Origin: Pseudomonadota bacterium
GTDB taxonomy: Bacteria; Pseudomonadota; Alphaproteobacteria; Rhizobiales; Hyphomicrobiaceae
Length of the DNA: 64,000 nucleotides
Assembly (NCBI GenBank): GCA_018242215.1
Contig: JAFECG010000030.1
Location: forward strand, 101,587 to 165,586
Direction: 5' to 3'
Shown here piece after piece: positions 16,981-25,998 of this stretch. Position 1 is the stretch's first letter; the number at the start of each line of letters is the position of its first letter. The notes beneath the pieces were generated by a model. The model was not told where the DNA came from. It saw nothing but the letters and a program-made list of their open reading frames with translations, and did no database searches. A program made the position numbers and the translations under genes.

Positions 16981-17393
16981 TGGCGGGCGGATTGAAAATA
17001 ACCCTGCGCGCCGGAGAGCGCATTTTCATCAACGGCGGAGTTCTCCGTGTCGATCGAAAGGTCAGCATGGAGCTGATGAATGACGTGATATTTCTCCTCG
17101 AGCAGCATGTGATGAAGCCCGAGGAAACGACGACGCCCTTCCGGCAGCTCTATTTCATGATTCAGATGATGCTGATGGATCCCTCTTTGCATCTGAAGGC
17201 GCGCACAATGGCGAGGGAGTCCGTCGCGAATCTTCTGGAGAGCATCAGCGATCCGCATCTCATCAAGGGTCTGACCGAAACGGGAGAGCTACTCGACAAT
17301 GACCGCCCGTTCGACGCACTGAAAAAAGTCAGAACTCTGCTTCCCCAGGAAGCTGCGGGAACTGCAGAGGAACGAAGCAAGGAGGTCGCATGA
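16980..17393 (+). CDS. flbT: FlbT, post-transcriptional flagellin regulator
   Basis: FlbT binds the leader of flagellin mRNA and promotes its decay in Caulobacter; in other species it helps expression. The 137-residue product has the family start GGLKITLRAGERIFINGGV, then NDVIFLLEQHVMKPEE and TPFRQLYFMIQMMLMDP. ATG 16980 overlaps the flaF stop by one base (TGATG); the frame stays open further upstream but inside flaF. Its probable target is the flagellin leader at 2172-2395. Confidence 0.94.
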   Translation: MAGGLKITLRAGERIFINGGVLRVDRKVSMELMNDVIFLLEQHVMKPEETTTPFRQLYFMIQMMLMDPSLHLKARTMARESVANLLESISDPHLIKGLTETGELLDNDRPFDALKKVRTLLPQEAAGTAEERSKEVA

Positions 17394-17800
17394 CCACGGT
17401 TCCAGCCACGGGTTCAAGCACGGACACATCCAGCACATCGTCCTCGTCGCAAGCCGCGCCCACGCTCGACTATAACGACTTTCTTCAGCTGATGATCGCG
17501 CAGCTGCAGAACCAAGACCCGCTAAACCCGACCGACTCGTCGGAATTCATGTCGCAGATCGCCGAGTTTTCCAATGTCGAGCAGGGTATCAATGCCAACT
17601 CCAAGCTCGACCAGCTGCTGGTCAATTCGAATATCTCTCAGGCAAGCACGATGATCGGCCTGCAAATAACGGGAACCGACGGCACCACAGGCATTGTCCA
17701 ATCGGTGCGAATCGATTCGTCCGGCTCGACTGCTGTTCTGACAAGCGGCGAACAGGTGCCGATCGATGCCGGCGTAACGATAGGATACCCGACGTCGTGA
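17390..17800 (+). CDS. flgD: FlgD, hook cap protein
   Basis: FlgD caps the growing hook and is needed for FlgE polymerisation. The short 136-residue form here keeps the conserved core (LDYNDFLQLMIAQLQNQDPL, EFMSQIAEFSNVEQG) and a brief C-terminal beta part (MIGLQITGTDGTTG). It lacks the extra FlgD Ig-like domains of enteric forms (about 230 residues), as is usual for rhizobia. ATGA overlap with flbT and GTGA overlap with fliQ show tight coupling. Confidence 0.94.
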   Translation: MTTVPATGSSTDTSSTSSSSQAAPTLDYNDFLQLMIAQLQNQDPLNPTDSSEFMSQIAEFSNVEQGINANSKLDQLLVNSNISQASTMIGLQITGTDGTTGIVQSVRIDSSGSTAVLTSGEQVPIDAGVTIGYPTS

Positions 17801-18066
17801 CTGAAGGGGACGCGCTCCAACTCGTCCAACAAGCCATCTGGTTGACGATGGTGCTCGCCGGACCAGTCGTCGGGGCGGCGATGGTGATCGGCGTCGGCGT
17901 CGCCTTCATTCAGGCATTGACACAAATTCAGGAAATGACGCTGACATTCGTGCCGAAGATAATTGCGGGATTTGTCATTCTCCTGCTGACCGGCAGCTAT
18001 AGCGGCAGCCTGCTCAAAGTATTCACAGAGCAATTGTTCACGCATATCGCATTCGGATTTAAATAA
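17797..18066 (+). CDS. fliQ: FliQ, flagellar export gate protein
   Basis: FliQ is the small two-helix subunit of the export gate. The 89-residue protein has both hydrophobic helices and the family segments EGDALQLVQQAIWLTM, AFIQALTQIQEMTLTFVPK and a hydrophobic second helix. The start is GTG, overlapping the flgD stop. It closes the flgE-to-fliQ operon. In Sinorhizobium flhA and fliR follow directly; here they are 17 kb away on the other strand. Confidence 0.96.
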   Translation: MTEGDALQLVQQAIWLTMVLAGPVVGAAMVIGVGVAFIQALTQIQEMTLTFVPKIIAGFVILLLTGSYSGSLLKVFTEQLFTHIAFGFK

Positions 18067-18362
18067 TCTGCGCGTCAGATCGTGAAGAAACCCGCAGCTC
18101 TAAAGGGCTCGCGGGCCGTTCCGATCTCAACTGGTGAAATGTACGAAAAGAGCATTGTGCTGTGAGCCGACTCATGGTCGGGATGCGCCAGGACTTCGCC
18201 TGATTAAAGTTCCGATTTGAGGCGCGGCGCCGTACCGGAATTGCGTTCCTCGGGCACCGGTGGCCGCAAGCATGATCATTATGCCGCCTTGGCGTGAATT
18301 CTCTCTGCATTTGAGGCCCTGGCATATCTCGCGGGGCAATATGATCTGAGCCGAGCAGGACG
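18067..18362. other. Intergenic region after fliQ
   Basis: This 296-base gap separates the fliQ operon from the diguanylate cyclase. A bulged hairpin (CCCGC at 18091-18095 with GCGGG at 18111-18115) could end the fliQ transcript but lacks a T-run. The minus-strand open frame that covers this gap reads as Arg-rich noise, and I see no gene in it. Confidence 0.4.
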
Positions 18363-19475
18363 ATGAGCACATTCGCACTCAAACAGCTGCCGACCTCCGC
18401 CCTGACCATGTTTGTGAGCATTATCGCTCTTTGCATCGCGTTCATGGTGTGGACGTTATTCATGCGAGCGGATCTCGACCTCATCTCTCTGACGAATTGG
18501 TCCGACGTCTCCTGGCAAATAGCCGAGGTCGATTCCCGCGGACGTTTGGTCCGTCTCGGATCGCACCCGTTTGCTCTTGCATTATTGTTCGGGTTTGTCA
18601 CGGCGGGTTGCCTAAGCTTTGCCTGGGGAGCTTGGCACTTCTTCAACGGTAAAGGCCAAACTCAGAGAGAGGCCGATGAAAAGCTATCCGCCAAATTGGA
18701 AAAGGTCGGGGAGGAATTAGACGAGGAGGTCCTTCTCGTCATGCGTTTGCTGAAACAGCATCTCGATCTGAGCGGTTCCCATTCCGAAGCCTTGGAGAAG
18801 GTCAGTGACAGCCTCTTGGCAGCATCTTCGCCCGAGCGAATTCGGTCGATCGTCCAGTTTCTGATTGACGAAAACAACAGAGTGAAGAGTGAGGTCAACG
18901 AACTGAATATTCGCCTGCAGCTGTCACAGCAGCAAATTGACAAACTGAGAGTCAGTCTCAGCGACAGTCATCGTTTGGGAATGCTCGACGCCGTAACCTC
19001 TTTGAAAAACCGTCATTGGCTGGAGGTCAATCTTCCGAAAGAGGTTCAGACAGCGACGGACGCGAATGATCCGCTGAGTATCATCATGGCGGATGTCGAC
19101 CATTTCAAACGGATTAACGACACGTTCGGGCATGCGGTCGGTGACGAGATCTTGCGAAGATTTGCAGAGCTGCTTTCGAAAAACATCAAGGGCCGCGACA
19201 CAGCGGCGCGATACGGCGGTGAGGAATTTGTGGTCATTCTGCCCCAGACGAAACTTGCCGGCGCAAAGAACCTCGGCGAACAAATCCGCAGCGAGCTAGA
19301 GTGCAAGAAATGGATGCACCATCGAACCGGACAGCCGATCGGCAAGGTTACGGCCTCGTTCGGAGTTGCCGAACTGCGTAGTGGCGAAGGCTGCGACGAT
19401 TTCTTGGATCGCGCCGATGCCAAGCTCTATGAAGCAAAAGCCAACGGACGGAATTGCGTGATCATCGACGAATAG
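18363..19475 (+). CDS. Membrane diguanylate cyclase (GGDEF domain)
   Basis: It makes c-di-GMP from two GTP. The 370-residue protein has two membrane helices (about 14-35 and 63-83) and a coiled-coil linker (about 95-205). The C-terminal GGDEF domain has an intact active site, RYGGEEF at about residues 283-289, with IIMADVDHFKRINDTFG before it and DAKLYEAKANGRNC after it. The inhibitory I-site expected five residues upstream reads KGRD rather than RxxD, so product feedback may be weak. It has its own start, ATG behind GCAGGACG, and converges on the PilZ gene downstream. Confidence 0.92.
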   Translation: MSTFALKQLPTSALTMFVSIIALCIAFMVWTLFMRADLDLISLTNWSDVSWQIAEVDSRGRLVRLGSHPFALALLFGFVTAGCLSFAWGAWHFFNGKGQTQREADEKLSAKLEKVGEELDEEVLLVMRLLKQHLDLSGSHSEALEKVSDSLLAASSPERIRSIVQFLIDENNRVKSEVNELNIRLQLSQQQIDKLRVSLSDSHRLGMLDAVTSLKNRHWLEVNLPKEVQTATDANDPLSIIMADVDHFKRINDTFGHAVGDEILRRFAELLSKNIKGRDTAARYGGEEFVVILPQTKLAGAKNLGEQIRSELECKKWMHHRTGQPIGKVTASFGVAELRSGEGCDDFLDRADAKLYEAKANGRNCVIIDE

Positions 19476-19494
19476 CGTGGGTCGGTGCCCGATC

Positions 19495-20358
19495 TCAGCG
19501 GACAAACAAAGGATCATCGGCGGCGAGCGGCTCTTCGAATTGAACGTTGACCTGATCGCTCTTTGCCCAGACGACGGTTCCTTTCATCTTGCGACCGTTA
19601 CGAAGCTCGACAACCAAACGCTCCTTGAGCTCAAGGCTTTGGTCGCAGGTAAGGCCGATACCGTTTCGTGAGATATCGCGCGCGAATGCGATCGCGTTGC
19701 CGCTTTTCGCTCTGACGAGGCAGGGCTGCAGCAAAGCGTAGCGCTGGGTCTTCTTCCGTTGCGGGAGCACAGGGATCGCAACTTCGCCGACTTGATTGAC
19801 GCAATCGTACGCGCCTGCGATCGCCTCACGCAGAAACCGGCCCAGAACGAGCGAATTCCCGGTGTAAAGCCCGCCGAGGCGCCAACGTGCCTCCGGCTCC
19901 AGGCCCTGAACGGCTGTCTCGCATTCTTCCGACAGCTTCCGCCACAGAGCAGCAATCTGCTGAAGTTTTGCGAGCGATATCGTTGGACCCGTGAAGGTGC
20001 CGGCATTTCGGATGATCGGAAGCGTCTGCCGCTTTGCTTCGTCGAGATCGAGATAGACTTTGCGCAAGGAAGTCGCGAGGTCTCTCGCAAGACCGATCTC
20101 CTGCCAGGTATGGAGCGCAGCCCTGATGACGGGCGTCTCGACAGGAATGAAGTTGCTGCATGACCGAAGCATCCAGGCGCGATTCTGGGCGCAGCTCGCG
20201 TTCACGCAGCACGCGATCGCAGCGACGTGGAGTACGGTCCAATGAAATTCGCAGACAAGTGCCTCGAATAGCGCATTGCCCTGGTCAGGCTCCGCCGAAA
20301 TATTTGAGCCGGCAGGTCCTCGCCCCGACCGTGCAGATTTTCGAATTCCCTTCAGCAT
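19495..20358 (-). CDS. PilZ-domain protein with an unknown N-terminal domain
   Basis: A 287-residue cytoplasmic protein. The last 95 residues form a PilZ domain (QRYALLQPCLVRAKSG, ARDISRNGIGL, KGTVVWAKSDQVNVQFEEPL). The RxxxR motif is only partly recognisable, but D/NxSxxG is present as DISRNG. The first 190 residues are helical and of unknown family (LHTWQEIGLARDLATSLRK). It lies 24 bases downstream of the GGDEF-EAL gene on the same strand, so the two are probably co-expressed and the PilZ may read out that enzyme's product. The true start could be a later Met (for example residue 63). Confidence 0.78.
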   Translation of the reverse strand: MLKGIRKSARSGRGPAGSNISAEPDQGNALFEALVCEFHWTVLHVAAIACCVNASCAQNRAWMLRSCSNFIPVETPVIRAALHTWQEIGLARDLATSLRKVYLDLDEAKRQTLPIIRNAGTFTGPTISLAKLQQIAALWRKLSEECETAVQGLEPEARWRLGGLYTGNSLVLGRFLREAIAGAYDCVNQVGEVAIPVLPQRKKTQRYALLQPCLVRAKSGNAIAFARDISRNGIGLTCDQSLELKERLVVELRNGRKMKGTVVWAKSDQVNVQFEEPLAADDPLFVR

Positions 20359-20382
20359 TGAGTGGCCCCCACCGATCTCAAC

Positions 20383-22572
20383 TCAAAGCGGATTAGCAAA
20401 GAGAGTTCTAAGTTTCGCGGCCGGAACCGCGCGAGAGAATAAAAAGCCTTGGGCCTCGACGCAGCCTTCGGCGCGCAGCCGATCGAGCTGTTGCTCGGTT
20501 TCGACGCCCTCCGCAACGCTGGTCATGCCGAGATTGTACCCGAGCTGTATGATGGATCGCCGCAGCGTGGACGAGCGCTTGACGTTTGAAACGGTCGAAA
20601 CAAACGACCGGTCGATTTTGATTTTGTCGAAGGGAAAGCTCTGCAGATAGCTCAATGAAGAAAACCCGGTGCCGAAATCATCGATCGAAAAGCGAATGCC
20701 CATCCTCCGAAGCTGCTCGAGAGTCTGAAACACGGCGTCCTGATCTTTCATCAGCAGAGTTTCGGTGATTTCCAGGATTAATCGGGAAAGCGGAAGTGTC
20801 TTTGCGGCATTTGTAATTTTTTCGACGAGATCCGGATCACGGAATTGAGCGGGCGAGACGTTGACAGCAACCCAAATATCGTCGGGCCATAAGCTGGCCT
20901 CGGCACAGGCACGCTTTAGAACCCATTCGCCGATTTGGCCGATCAGCCCACACTCTTCCGCAATGGGAATGAATTCGGAAGCAGGGATTAAGCCTCTGAC
21001 AGGATGCGACCAGCGGATGAGGGCTTCGCAGCCAACGATCCGTCGCGTGTTGACGTTCACGATCGGCTGATAATGCAGTTCGAATTTGCTGTTCGCAATC
21101 GCCTCGTGCAGTCCCATGATGATCTGATGGCGCTTCTGCAAACGCTCGTGCATGGACTGTTCGAAAAAGCCGAACGTTCCGCGCCCAACCGATTTGGTCC
21201 GATAAAGCGCCATATCGGCGTTCATCAGGAGTTGCTCGGCATCATTGCCATCAGACGGCCCAACCGCGATCCCGATGCTGGTGCCAATCGAAACAGTGTC
21301 CTTACCGAGCTCGAACGGTTCCGAAAGCGCAAAAAGAATTCGCTTTGCGAGAGCCTCAATTTCTTCGATCGATTGCGGTGCCATTTGAATGACGGCGAAT
21401 TCGTCGCCACCGATTCTCGCAACCGTATCGGTATCTCTGATTTCCGACCGCAGTCGCTCGCCGACGGCGATGAGCAACGCATCACCGACCTGCGGACCTA
21501 GCGTCTCGTTGATGGATTTGAAGCGGTCGATGCCCAGGCAATGCAGGGCAAGCGACATACCATTGTTCATCTGCATCAGCCCGTGCCTGATGCGCTCCTG
21601 GAACAAGGCGCGGTTCGGAAGCCCCGTTAGGGCGTCGTGATTTTCGAGGCGACCAATCGTTTCCTGGTCGCGTTTGCGGTCTGTGATGTCGAGGTGCGCA
21701 GTAACGAAACCGCCGCCCTGCAACGGTGTGCCGCGGATTTCAAGATATGTTCCATTTGGACGGCGTCTCTCGAAGATGTGCGTCTCGCCCTTTCGCGCGA
21801 GTTCGACACGTGAGCGAACCTGCTCCTCCGGATTCCCCGGACCATATTCGCCTCGATTGGCATTGAAGCGATAGAGTTCTTCTAGGGTCGGCAACCCACC
21901 TTCGAAAAGCTCGTCCGGGTATTCGAGTAGCTGCCGCTGTTTCTCATTGATGAGCTTGATGCGAAGATCGCGGTCGAAGACCGTAAGGCCGCCGGGGAAG
22001 CTGTCGACGATTGCCTGCAGGAGTGCATTCCGTTCCTGTAACGCGATGTGGAGATTGACGGCCGTCGTGATATCTATTTGGAACGAGAGGTATCCCGTAA
22101 TCTGTTTCCGGCGCCCTTTGAGCGGCAGGATCAGCGCGTCAACCCAATATAGCGTTCCGTCCTTCGCGCGATTTTTGACGGGCGCGCGCCAAGTCTGACC
22201 TTTGCTCAACGCCTGATAGGCCGCCGCCCAGAATTCCGGCGGATGATAGCCCGAGTTTAATATAGCGTGATTTTTACCGAGGACTTCTTTTCGACGGAAT
22301 TGGCTTATCTGAAGGAAGGCATCGTTCGCGTGGACGATGTTGCCTTTGATATCGGTTATCGAAACGATGCCGAGCTGATCGAGCGCCGATGCAAGCGCTT
22401 TCGCATTCGCCCCGACGCTGAACCGCGGAGTGACGGCCTTCTTGCGCGCCTTTTTGAGATTCGGTGCGCGATCGGCGAGACTATCGAGATTGAAAGCCAT
22501 GGCGCGTTTTGCTGCTGAGTTCCGCATCGGTTCGCCGCCTACCTCTTTGTCGAAGTATGAACGAGACCGCAT
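20383..22572 (-). CDS. PAS-PAS-GGDEF-EAL c-di-GMP enzyme
   Basis: This 729-residue cytoplasmic protein carries two PAS sensor domains (about 55-165 and 180-305, the first with the PAS signature ITDIKGNIVHANDAFLQIS). A GGDEF domain follows with intact RIGGDEF at about 386-392 and a full EAL domain with CEALIRW near 514-520, NVSPAQF, DDFGTGFSSLSYL and KIDRSFV. Both halves keep catalytic residues, so it may act as a phosphodiesterase, a cyclase or both. No membrane segment is seen. ATG 22572 gives the longest frame; Met 16 (22527) and Met 26 are alternatives because no clear ribosome site marks the first. Confidence 0.93.
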   Translation of the reverse strand: MRSRSYFDKEVGGEPMRNSAAKRAMAFNLDSLADRAPNLKKARKKAVTPRFSVGANAKALASALDQLGIVSITDIKGNIVHANDAFLQISQFRRKEVLGKNHAILNSGYHPPEFWAAAYQALSKGQTWRAPVKNRAKDGTLYWVDALILPLKGRRKQITGYLSFQIDITTAVNLHIALQERNALLQAIVDSFPGGLTVFDRDLRIKLINEKQRQLLEYPDELFEGGLPTLEELYRFNANRGEYGPGNPEEQVRSRVELARKGETHIFERRRPNGTYLEIRGTPLQGGGFVTAHLDITDRKRDQETIGRLENHDALTGLPNRALFQERIRHGLMQMNNGMSLALHCLGIDRFKSINETLGPQVGDALLIAVGERLRSEIRDTDTVARIGGDEFAVIQMAPQSIEEIEALAKRILFALSEPFELGKDTVSIGTSIGIAVGPSDGNDAEQLLMNADMALYRTKSVGRGTFGFFEQSMHERLQKRHQIIMGLHEAIANSKFELHYQPIVNVNTRRIVGCEALIRWSHPVRGLIPASEFIPIAEECGLIGQIGEWVLKRACAEASLWPDDIWVAVNVSPAQFRDPDLVEKITNAAKTLPLSRLILEITETLLMKDQDAVFQTLEQLRRMGIRFSIDDFGTGFSSLSYLQSFPFDKIKIDRSFVSTVSNVKRSSTLRRSIIQLGYNLGMTSVAEGVETEQQLDRLRAEGCVEAQGFLFSRAVPAAKLRTLFANPL

Positions 22573-22888
22573 GATCGCAGATCTCGCGCGGGCCGAAAAT
22601 TCGAATCGAACATGCCAAATTCGCCTTTGGCGCCATAAGCTGGCATCATGCCTCCGCCCCCCCCCGTCGATAGATGGGAACAGCCTATGTATTGCAACAA
22701 TTAGTCGTAAATATCTTAAGGCGAGATTAGCTGGTCCTGCTGCGAATCAGTTAAGGGATAACTAATCTGTATACGGAGTGGATGTGATAACCCACAGCGA
22801 TTCGTTTTGACAATCGAATAAGTGTCACAATTCGTTAAGCCACGCCGGATTAGCAGCGCGTAAGCAGACAAGAAATATCGAGAACACC
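22573..22888. other. Divergent intergenic region, GGDEF-EAL gene and PilZ gene
   Basis: This 316-base region contains a run of nine C bases around 22660. A degenerate CtrA-like site, TTAA-N7-TTAG, is at 22716-22730, and a TTGACA word at 22807-22812 could be a -35 element for the rightward PilZ gene, though no good -10 follows. It presumably carries both promoters. No RNA or ORF was recognised. Confidence 0.4.
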
Positions 22889-23179
22889 TTGGCAATAGAG
22901 AAATCACGAGAGCAGCGAAAATTCGGCCGGCGCTCCGTCTTTAAAGCAGCCATCATCGCGTTCGACGACGGCCCGAGGCTTCCTTGCACGATTCTCGATC
23001 TCTCGGACGGTGGTGCGAAAGTCAGACTGGCGGAACCGGAATCCCTAAAAGGAGAGTTCTATTTGGAGGTGCCGAGCGACGATCTCGTAATTCGGTGCCA
23101 AGTCGCTTATGTGGACGCCGATGTGGCGGGTTTGAAATATGTAAAGCCACCGCGGCGGATATCCTGGTTAAAAAGATAA
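22889..23179 (+). CDS. Small PilZ-domain protein
   Basis: A stand-alone PilZ domain of 96 residues with a TTG start. It shows the basic start of the domain (REQRKFGRRSVFKAAI) and the DLSDGGAKVRL motif, then a barrel ending with VAYVDADVAGLKYV. It lies divergent from the GGDEF-EAL gene. Single-domain PilZ proteins bind c-di-GMP and then a partner; the partner is unknown. The weak start codon and lack of a strong ribosome site suggest low expression, or a start misjudged by a few codons. Confidence 0.75.
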   Translation: MAIEKSREQRKFGRRSVFKAAIIAFDDGPRLPCTILDLSDGGAKVRLAEPESLKGEFYLEVPSDDLVIRCQVAYVDADVAGLKYVKPPRRISWLKR

Positions 23180-23681
23180 TTATTTTATCATCAGTCACCG
23201 GCCGAAAACAGCGCGCTTTTATATTGGCGGATCCTGCGAATCCGAAAAGAATTCGCCAATTGTGAGTCCGGAGAAAAGATCGGATTAACAAAAGATGAAT
23301 CGGCAGCGTAAACGAATTCGATATAATTGCCGGATAATTTGAACTCACGGCGGCTTGATTTCAAATCATAGGCATGATGCCGCGCAGCCGTGTCGGTTAT
23401 GATCCGACATGTTCCAGGCTATCCGAAGCGGGAACATGCAATGGGCCACGATAAATCGTGTCCGGCAATCGCTGGTCGTTTCTCCAGGTTTGACGATCAT
23501 CGGAGTTGGCCTCGGGCGGCAATGTTGCCGTTTTCGAAAGAATCCCGCTGGCGCGCCACGCGCAACCTGGCTGCCTATCAAATTGGTTCCGAATGAAAAG
23601 AAATCCCGTCGCTCCACGTCGCGGCGATGAACGATAAACCCCGAAAACAAGATCACGTGCCACGAGGAAACAGGTAAAGCC
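23180..23681. other. Intergenic region upstream of the chemoreceptor/che operon
   Basis: About 500 bases with no convincing gene: the open frames in it are short, overlap each other and read as noise. It should hold the promoter of the long che operon. The receptor start is preceded by GAGGAAACAGGT, a good ribosome site. I see no clear sigma-28 or CtrA element. Confidence 0.45.
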
Positions 23682-25998
23682 ATGGTCATAGGATATATCA
23701 ATAGCAAATGGTCAATGCCCCGCAGGCTTGCATTGATCGCTGCTGCCTTTCTGATCCCCTCGCTTGTTCAACTATATCTCTATGCAGACCACACGCTTCA
23801 GCAGATCGGCGTGATCGATCGCGAGGTCGATGGAGCCAAAATGGCCGTGGCCGTCTGGGCGACAATGCCTGCGATGGCAGGGAGCAGGACCGCCGGCAAC
23901 GACCTCGAATCGTATTCGGATTTTGCAAAGAGCCTGGGCATTCAATCCGCGTTGTCGGCTTATGAAAACGCGAAAAAGCCGGACGAGCAAATTCATAAAG
24001 GTCTTGATCTCTTAGGCAGGATCTCCACGGCCTCGGGTATGGCGGTCGATTCGTCGGCTGACGGCTTCTATGCGCAGGACGTCCTCATCCAACGTCTATC
24101 GGGAGCGAAGCAAGCTCTAGCCGCCCTGGAAAACACGATGGCGTCACCCGCAACTACGGAAGATGACCTCCAGTTGGCGATGGACTACGCTGTTCTGCAG
24201 CGTGCATCGGACAAGCTAAGCAATTCGGCGAGCACGCTTCTGGCCTCGGATATTTCAGGTGACGCCAAGAATGCACTTGCAGGGGCGAATATGGCGCTCC
24301 TGTCCAAGCTGGACGACATCGAAACCAAGATCAAAGGGGCAAACTATCACCGCAGCGGAATTGGCGCCGAGTTTCAGGCGTCTCTCGCCGAGGCCAATGA
24401 TCTCCGCAATGGCGGCGCGCGCGGGCGACGTCTTCCAGCAAGCGGCGGAAAAGCACGGCGCATCCGCGAAAGAGTCGCTTTATTGGACTCTCGGATTGCT
24501 GATCGCGGCGACCGTCGTCGCGCTGGTGATGGTCACTCTTCTCTCGAGAGGAATATCGCAGCGTCTTTCTGATCTGGTGCGGGCGATGGACGCATTGAGC
24601 CGCAAGGATCTGAGCGTGGCGATCCCGCACCTCTCCGACGCCAATGAGAACGGAATGATCGCGAACGCCCTCGCACGTTTCAAAGAAGCGATGGCCGAAA
24701 ATAAAGCGATGACGGACGGCGCCGTCGAAGCCGCCAAACAGCAGCAGGAGCAAAGCGAGCACTACGCCCGCGAGCACGAGCGCTTCATGGATGCGTTCAC
24801 GGCCGCTGCGGAGCGCATTGCGAAGGGAGACTTCTCGCACCGGATCTCTGAGCCGGTGATCCAGGAGTACGAGGCGATCATCAGTCAAATGAACCTGATG
24901 ATGGGCCAGCTCGAAGGCGCCCAGGCCGGCAAGCTTGAGGCCGAGAATCAGATTACGACCGTCGTAGCGTCGCTCGGGACCGCTTTGTCGGAACTCGCGC
25001 AAGGAAATCTAGAAACGACTGTGTATGCGGAATTCGCGCCGGAGTTTGCAAAGCTCAAGACGGATTTCAACTCTGCAGCGTCGCAGCTGAAGAGCACAAT
25101 CGAGCTCGTGAAAAAAGGCGCCGGCAGCATCAAGCTCGGCACCGAGGAAATTTCGCAGGCTTCCGACGACCTGTCGCGGCGTACGGAGAACCAAGCCGCC
25201 AGTCTCGAAGAAACGGCGGCCGCTGTTAAGGAGATCACCGATACTGTCAATAAGACGGCACGCGGCGCAACGCATGCTCGCGAAACGGTGTCTGTCGCCA
25301 AGACCGATGCTGAAAAGAGCGGCGAAGTCGTCCGCAAAGCGATTGCCGCGATGAACGGCATCGAAAATTCATCAAAGCAGATCAGCCAGATCATCGGTGT
25401 GATCGACGAGATCGCCTTCCAGACCAACCTTCTCGCGCTCAACGCAGGCGTTGAAGCGGCGCGCGCCGGTGATGCTGGCCGGGGCTTCGCAGTCGTCGCA
25501 TCCGAAGTTCGCGCTCTGGCGCAACGGTCGGCCGAAGCGGCAAAAGAGATTAAGGGATTGATCTCCGCATCGACGGGCCAGGTCGCTCAAGGCGTCCAAC
25601 TCGTCGGCGAAACGGGCGCGGCGCTGACGCGGATTGTTTCGCAGGTCGCTGAAATCAACACCATTGTCACCGATATCGCCGCGAGCGCCAACGAGCAGGC
25701 ACATGGTCTCGAGCAGGTCAACACCGCTGTCAACGAGATGGACCAGGTGACCCAGCAGAACGCCGCGATGGTCGAGGAAGCGACCGCCGCGACGCAGACG
25801 CTTGCGCAGCAGACCGAAGAGCTGGTGCGCCTCGTCAGCCGCTTCAAGACCGGCGACGATACGGTCGTGGAGATGTCGGCGCGGCGTGAGGCGCCGAAAT
25901 CGTCCTTCCGCGCGGCGCATGCTCCGGCGAAGGTCAAAGCTGCGGCTGGCGGACGCCGGAACGTAGCGTCTGCGGATGCCGGCTGGGAGGAATTCTAG
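23682..25998 (+). pseudogene. Methyl-accepting chemotaxis protein gene with an apparent one-base frameshift
   Basis: Read as one gene this is a receptor of about 770 residues. It has membrane helix 1 (LALIAAAFLIPSLVQLYLYA), a helical sensor region, helix 2 ([18 protein letters not shown]), HAMP ([17 protein letters not shown]) and a signalling hairpin with [20 protein letters not shown]. It ends GWEEF, like the xWxxF tether for CheR/CheB. The frame from 23682 carries the N-terminus up to EANDLRN (AAT 24408-24410). Homologous reading resumes one base later as [15 protein letters not shown]. Removing one G at about 24411 restores a single frame. This is either a real disrupting mutation or a sequencing error in a GC-repeat (GGCGGCGCGCGCGGG). 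The gene heads the che operon. Confidence 0.85.

Noticed and set aside
18059-18646. Minus-strand 195-codon frame covering the gap after fliQ
   Set aside because: Overlaps the start of the diguanylate cyclase, is Arg/Ser-rich and has no recognisable domain.
22640-22675. Run of nine C bases as a phase-variation tract
   Set aside because: It lies in non-coding DNA upstream of the divergent genes and in no start region; a single homopolymer is not enough evidence.
23390-23707. Several overlapping small frames upstream of the chemoreceptor
   Set aside because: They overlap in many frames, none has a ribosome site plus protein-like composition.
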